This document shows positions 6,333-8,601 of a stretch of 8,601 nt of DNA, piece after piece. Position 1 is the first letter of the stretch. Every line of letters starts with the position of its first letter. This DNA is from Desulfobacteraceae bacterium (GTDB taxonomy: Bacteria; Desulfobacterota; Syntrophobacteria; BM002): the NCBI GenBank assembly GCA_002899795.1, contig PPDG01000198.1:1-8601 (forward strand). The letters run 5' to 3'. Both the position numbers and the translations under genes were made by a program. The notes under the pieces were generated by a model. That model did not search any database, was not told where the DNA came from, and saw nothing but the letters and a program-made list of their open reading frames with translations.

Positions 6333-6366
6333 AAAAGCCGGAGTCCAATATAGGCCTCCGGCTTTT
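6333..6366 (+). terminator. Rho-independent terminator of the cytochrome gene
   Basis: AAAAGCCGGAG (6333-6343) pairs with CTCCGGCTTTT (6356-6366), leaving a 12-nt loop. The flanking A and T runs make it able to act in both directions, which would also shield the cytochrome gene from ferredoxin-array readthrough. Confidence 0.85.
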
Positions 6367-6444
6367 CTTTGCTTAGCACTGGGGATTCTGGTACTCGAGT
6401 CTAGCCTCCCAAATGAAGTACAAACTGTATTCATCCGACCTAAA

Positions 6445-6602
6445 ACTCGAAATCCGAAGCACGAAGCACGAAACAAATTCGAAGCACTAATTCACCAATG
6501 TTCAAAACAATGCTGTTCAAACACCTAGCACGGAGTTTTGGTCATTAGGATTTCGAACATTTTGAAATTGTTTCGGATTTCGAAATTCGGATTTCGGATT
6601 TA
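6445..6602. repeat. Repeat-rich intergenic stretch (CGAAATCCGAA family)
   Basis: Units such as CGAAATCCGAAGCACGAAGC (from about 6448) and, inverted, CGGATTTCGAAATTCGG (about 6573-6598) are related to the other intergenic repeats in the window. Frames through it have no ribosome site and encode only the repeat. I see no gene in 6367-6660. Confidence 0.6.
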
Positions 6603-6660
6603 TGGATAACTCTTGAAAAATCTGTGAATGCTGCCTATGGAGTGAGGCCACCTAAACCTG

Positions 6661-6846
6661 CTAGACTTCCTCAATAGTGATGGCATCAAAATCACAGACC
6701 TCCACACAACTCTCACAACCCAAACACTCGTCTTCATTTACGGGTTCAGCCCTGCCTTCAATCAGTTGGTATACATCCACGGGACAGACGTCCGCGCATT
6801 CCCCATCGCCGGTACATTTGTCTTTGTCCACAGTTACCTTCCACAT
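6661..6846 (-). CDS. Ferredoxin, 7-Cys/Asp14 type (FdIII-like), array member 4
   Basis: A 61-residue cytoplasmic electron carrier. The first site is C11-x2-D14-x2-C17-x3-C21-P; the second is C41-x2-C44-x2-C47-x3-C51. Asp14 replaces the second Cys of the first motif, the same pattern as Desulfovibrio africanus ferredoxin III, where the first cluster is [3Fe-4S] or a labile [4Fe-4S] with Asp ligation and the second is a regular [4Fe-4S]. The overall sequence (CTGDGE, LGCESC, AITIEE) closely follows that protein. A strong ribosome site, AAGGAGGA, is at 6855-6862. It is the most diverged of the four paralogues (YQLIEGRAEP in the linker where the others have E-MVDGK) and the last in the direction of transcription. 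Confidence 0.93.
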   Translation of the reverse strand: MWKVTVDKDKCTGDGECADVCPVDVYQLIEGRAEPVNEDECLGCESCVEVCDFDAITIEEV

Positions 6847-6921
6847 AACCTCGTTCCTCCTTGTCGGTCACATTTGTAACAATTTGAACTGAGCGAGCCG
6901 CCTGTTTTTTCAATGTTTAGT

Positions 6922-7091
6922 AGCTATCAGCTGTCAGCCGTCAGTGAGAGATATGGTTTGACCTCTCTGGTCTCTGAGCTAAAGGAAGACAACACGCAAA
7001 ACTTTATTGCCCGACGCTTTCTTCTTTCGAAATTTTAGGCATTTTAGCTCACTTTAGTACATTTTAGACACTTTCTTGATAGCTGATAGCT
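6922..7091. repeat. Inverted 11-bp repeats AGCTATCAGCT / AGCTGATAGCT flanking AT-rich DNA
   Basis: AGCTATCAGCT (6922-6932) is exactly inverted at 7081-7091. Between them lies AT-rich DNA, including four T-tracts spaced exactly 10 bp apart (see 7031-7070). This explains why this inter-ferredoxin gap (328 nt) is longer than the other two (about 215 nt). The segment may be a small inserted element, but no target duplication is evident. Confidence 0.5.
7031..7070. repeat. Four 10-bp phased T-tract repeats (possible bent DNA)
   Basis: AATTTTAGGC, ATTTTAGCTC, ACTTTAGTAC and ATTTTAGACA follow one another in exact 10-bp register. Phased A/T tracts at helical periodicity bend DNA. It lies upstream of the 6661-6846 ferredoxin gene and might assist its promoter, which I could not locate confidently. 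Confidence 0.45.
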
Positions 7092-7097
7092 TTGAAA

Positions 7098-7135
7098 TAA
7101 AAACCGGAACCCCCTCGCAGGAACTCCGGCTTTTT
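7098..7135 (-). terminator. Rho-independent terminator after the 7175-7360 ferredoxin gene
   Basis: On the minus strand AAAAAGCCGGA is followed by TCCGGTTTTTATTT: a five-base-pair GC-rich core (CCGGA/TCCGG) extended by A/T pairs, with a T-rich tail. It starts 40 nt after the ferredoxin stop. The plus strand also ends in TTTTT. Confidence 0.7.
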
Positions 7136-7174
7136 GTCTTCAATAAGAATCCAAAAAACTTTTCACTAAAATTA

Positions 7175-7360
7175 CTATACCTCTTCAACCGTGATAGCGT
7201 TAGCTTCGCAGACCTCCACGCAGCTTTCACAACCTAGACACTCATCGGCATTCACCGGGTCGGACTTGCCATCAACCATCTCGAACACATCCACTGGGCA
7301 AACGTCTACACATTCCTCGTCGCCATCGCACTTGTCCTTATCAACTGTTACTTCCCACAT
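7175..7360 (-). CDS. Ferredoxin, 7-Cys/Asp14 type (FdIII-like), array member 3
   Basis: A 61-residue ferredoxin with C11, D14, C17, C21 and C41, C44, C47, C51, so the same [3Fe-4S]/[4Fe-4S] two-cluster layout is expected. It differs from array member 2 (7577-7762) at only four residues (positions 12, 33, 53 and 54) and is highly similar at the DNA level, which indicates a recent duplication or gene conversion. A near-perfect ribosome site, AGGAGGTGA (7368-7376), lies 7 nt before the ATG. Asp12 gives CDGD where the others have CTGD. Confidence 0.93.
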   Translation of the reverse strand: MWEVTVDKDKCDGDEECVDVCPVDVFEMVDGKSDPVNADECLGCESCVEVCEANAITVEEV

Positions 7361-7550
7361 CTGCTGGTCACCTCCTCTAAGTTATTTTTTTATTTCAACC
7401 AGGCTGCCCTAATCCCGCCACCTCTACGAGTTGATAACTGGAGGCGGCGTCTGGCACGCTAAATACCCTTATGTCTAAGTTCCTTGCCTTCTCTTGCGCG
7501 GAAAAGGTCGGCGCTGCACCGAGCCTCCGACTCTTCTAACCATTACAGAA

Positions 7551-7570
7551 ATGCAAAACGGACTTTCCGT
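7551..7570 (-). terminator. Weak terminator-like hairpin after the 7577-7762 ferredoxin gene
   Basis: On the minus strand ACGGA pairs with TCCGT (7566-7570 with 7558-7562) around an AAG loop and is followed by TTTGCAT. The stem is only five pairs and the T-run is short, so partial readthrough into the next ferredoxin gene is likely. Confidence 0.45.
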
Positions 7571-7576
7571 CAATCG

Positions 7577-7762
7577 CTATACTTCCTCGACCGTGATAGC
7601 CTCAGTCTCGCAAACCTCCACGCAGCTTTCACAACCCAGGCACTCGTCGGCATTCACCGGGTCGGCCTTGCCATCAACCATCTCGAATACATCCACTGGG
7701 CAGACATCCACACATTCCTCGTCGCCCGTGCACTTATCCTTATCAACTGTTACTTCCCACAT
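7577..7762 (-). CDS. Ferredoxin, 7-Cys/Asp14 type (FdIII-like), array member 2
   Basis: A 61-residue ferredoxin with the CTGDEEC..C first site (Asp14 for Cys) and the CLGCESC..C second site. It is almost identical to array member 3. Its ribosome site (AGGGGTGG, just upstream of ATG7762) is weaker than those of its siblings, so it may be expressed at a lower level from a shared message. The gaps on either side (215 and 216 nt) are nearly equal in length but not clearly homologous, apart from a shared CTTCTCTTGCG motif. Confidence 0.93.
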   Translation of the reverse strand: MWEVTVDKDKCTGDEECVDVCPVDVFEMVDGKADPVNADECLGCESCVEVCETEAITVEEV

Positions 7763-7911
7763 GTGCTCGCCACCCCTTTATTCACTTGAATTTAAATTCA
7801 ATTTCGGCTCTGCTGGATTGTATAAAATATGCACAATTCCATTATCCCAGTCAGGAGCTTAAACAAAAACTAGATACTAATTGGCTCTAATCTAAGGATG
7901 AACTAGACAGC

Positions 7912-7926
7912 TGGCACTTCTCTTGC
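7912..7926 (+). promoter_or_regulatory. Sigma-54-type -24/-12 motif, antisense to the ferredoxin array
   Basis: TGGCAC-N5-TTGC with exactly 10 nt between the GG and GC dinucleotides is the sigma-54 core consensus. It points rightwards, into the 3' end of the 7978-8163 ferredoxin gene, where no plus-strand gene follows. It may drive an antisense RNA or be a chance match. No activator-binding repeats were identified. Confidence 0.3.
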
Positions 7927-7977
7927 GAGATTCCCGCTCTTGAGATCTTCTGCGAAGATGCTTGATGGTGTTACCCG

Positions 7978-8163
7978 CTAAATCTCCTCTACGGTGATTG
8001 CGTCTTCTTCACAGACCTCCACACAACTCTCACATCCCTCGCATTCATCCATATTCACTGGCTCGGCCTTACCGTCAACCATTTCAAGAACATCAACCGG
8101 GCAGATATCCACACATTCCTCGTCGCCCGTGCACTTTTCCTTATCTACAGTTACTTGCCACAT
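7978..8163 (-). CDS. Ferredoxin, 7-Cys/Asp14 type (FdIII-like), array member 1 (promoter-proximal)
   Basis: A 61-residue ferredoxin with C11, D14, C17, C21 and C41, C44, C47, C51. Differences from the siblings include CEGCESC at the second site, VLEMVD in the linker, VNMDE and a final Ile. It is the first gene of the array, with AGGAGGTGA (8170-8178) as ribosome site and a consensus promoter at 8289-8317, giving a leader of about 120 nt. It may be the parental or best expressed copy. It probably serves low-potential cytoplasmic electron transfer, for example with pyruvate:ferredoxin oxidoreductase; the partner is inferred, not shown. Confidence 0.93.
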   Translation of the reverse strand: MWQVTVDKEKCTGDEECVDICPVDVLEMVDGKAEPVNMDECEGCESCVEVCEEDAITVEEI

Positions 8164-8288
8164 CTGCTGTCACCTCCTAATGTAGTGGATTCTCCTTACC
8201 TTAAGGCGGGCTTTGTAATAAGAGTAAATCGCTAGTGAAATTGAGATGTTAGGAACAGTAAAAACCTCGCGCTCGCACACCGGCGCTC

Positions 8289-8317
8289 AATATATCGTGA
8301 AGATTTTCCTTTGTCAA
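8289..8317 (-). promoter_or_regulatory. Sigma-70-type promoter of the ferredoxin array
   Basis: On the minus strand TTGACA (8312-8317) is followed, after 17 nt, by TATATT (8289-8294). The TTGACAAAG start is identical to that of the hynAB promoter. Transcription would begin near 8282. Confidence 0.75.
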
Positions 8318-8385
8318 CCTTTTGTGAAAGAACTAGCAAAAAAAGGACCCCGGCCACCTTACAGATGACAGTCAGTTGTCCGATG

Positions 8386-8429
8386 AGTAAAGGGCATCCT
8401 TCGACCCCTTCGATAAACTCAGGGCAGGC
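8386..8429 (+). repeat. Dispersed 44-bp repeat, inverted relative to 5594-5636
   Basis: It begins GTAAAGGGCATCCTTCGA and ends CTCAGGGCAGGC, matching the reverse complement of 5594-5636 with scattered substitutions. A partial second copy of its end (AAGCTCAGGACAGG) follows immediately at 8430-8443. Confidence 0.7.
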
Positions 8430-8601
8430 AAGCTCAGGACAGGTAGAGCATAGGGTTGGAGGTTGGAGGAGCGCTTCGCCTTGCGAGACTGGAAGTCGAG
8501 CGAGACGTGAGGTCGGGAGGTCGAGAGAGCAGGAGAAGTTATCCGTTATCCGTTAATCGTTATTCGGGTGTTCTCACTGAAGTCTTTTTCGCAGTTTAGA
8601 T
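8430..8601. other. Intergenic DNA with repeat-derived sequence, no gene seen
   Basis: It contains purine-rich GGTTGGAGGTTGGAGG-like and GGTCGGGAGGTCGAG repeats, and a TTATCCGTTATCCGTTAATC run at 8539-8558. The open frame crossing it consists of these repeats and has no ribosome site. No RNA gene was recognised. Confidence 0.5.

Noticed and set aside
5856..6476. 206-codon minus-strand frame opposite the cytochrome gene
   Set aside because: The plus strand encodes a clear four-haem cytochrome with signal peptide; the minus frame also crosses the terminator and repeats.
6268..6528. 86-codon plus-strand frame after the cytochrome gene
   Set aside because: It runs through the terminator hairpin and the CGAAATCCGAAGC repeat; its peptide (TRNPKHEARNK) is repeat-encoded.
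7945..7959. ATCTTC-TGC-GAAGAT hairpin after the 7978-8163 ferredoxin gene as a terminator
   Set aside because: The stem is perfect but short, and no T-run follows on the minus strand, so termination is not supported.
6661..8163. CRISPR-like regularly spaced repeats
   Set aside because: The regularity comes from four homologous 186-bp ferredoxin genes; the gaps are over 200 bp and there are no short identical direct repeats with spacers.
8311..8556. 81-codon plus-strand frame at the right end
   Set aside because: It overlaps the ferredoxin promoter and then translates the dispersed 44-bp repeat and purine-rich repeats; no ribosome site.

Overview
The window looks like chromosomal DNA from an anaerobic Desulfobacterota-type (deltaproteobacterial) sulfate reducer or syntroph. 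The evidence is a periplasmic HynAB-type [NiFe] hydrogenase, a tetrahaem class III cytochrome c (cytochrome c3 family), and four small ferredoxins matching the Desulfovibrio africanus ferredoxin III pattern. The intergenic repeats, built of ATTCGCAATCCGCAATTCG-like and CTATGCCCTATGC-like units, fit such genomes. The species cannot be named from the sequence alone.

Layout. 1-323 is intergenic, with a possible partial gene at the left edge, a repeat cluster and the hydrogenase terminator. 324-2961 (minus) is hynA-hynB. The large subunit has one in-frame UGA exactly where the second cysteine of the N-terminal nickel-binding motif (RxCGxC) belongs. An 8-bp hairpin with a GGU loop sits at the distance expected of a bacterial SECIS element. 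The simplest reading is a selenocysteine hydrogenase with Sec in the L1 motif, not in the C-terminal L2 position used by known [NiFeSe] enzymes. 2962-3547 holds a consensus promoter and an unusually long leader of about 480 nt. 3548-3871 (minus) is a ModE-like DNA-binding protein without a molybdate-binding domain. 4204-5362 (plus) is tatB-tatC behind a consensus promoter. 5363-5795 is repeat-rich, with a promoter for the cytochrome c3 gene at 5796-6257, which is closed by a strong terminator. 6661-8163 (minus) is an array of four paralogous 61-residue ferredoxin genes, with a consensus promoter upstream of the first. 8318-8601 is repeat-derived.

How the parts fit. The hydrogenase small subunit carries a twin-arginine signal peptide, and the Tat genes next door encode the translocon type that exports folded hydrogenase heterodimers. 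The tetrahaem cytochrome is the expected periplasmic electron acceptor for HynAB. The ferredoxins would act in the cytoplasm. No hydrogenase maturation protease, hyp genes or selA/B/C/D genes lie in the window, so processing and selenocysteine insertion must depend on genes elsewhere. Other genes here end normally at UGA (tatB), UAG or UAA, so the genetic code is not globally reassigned.
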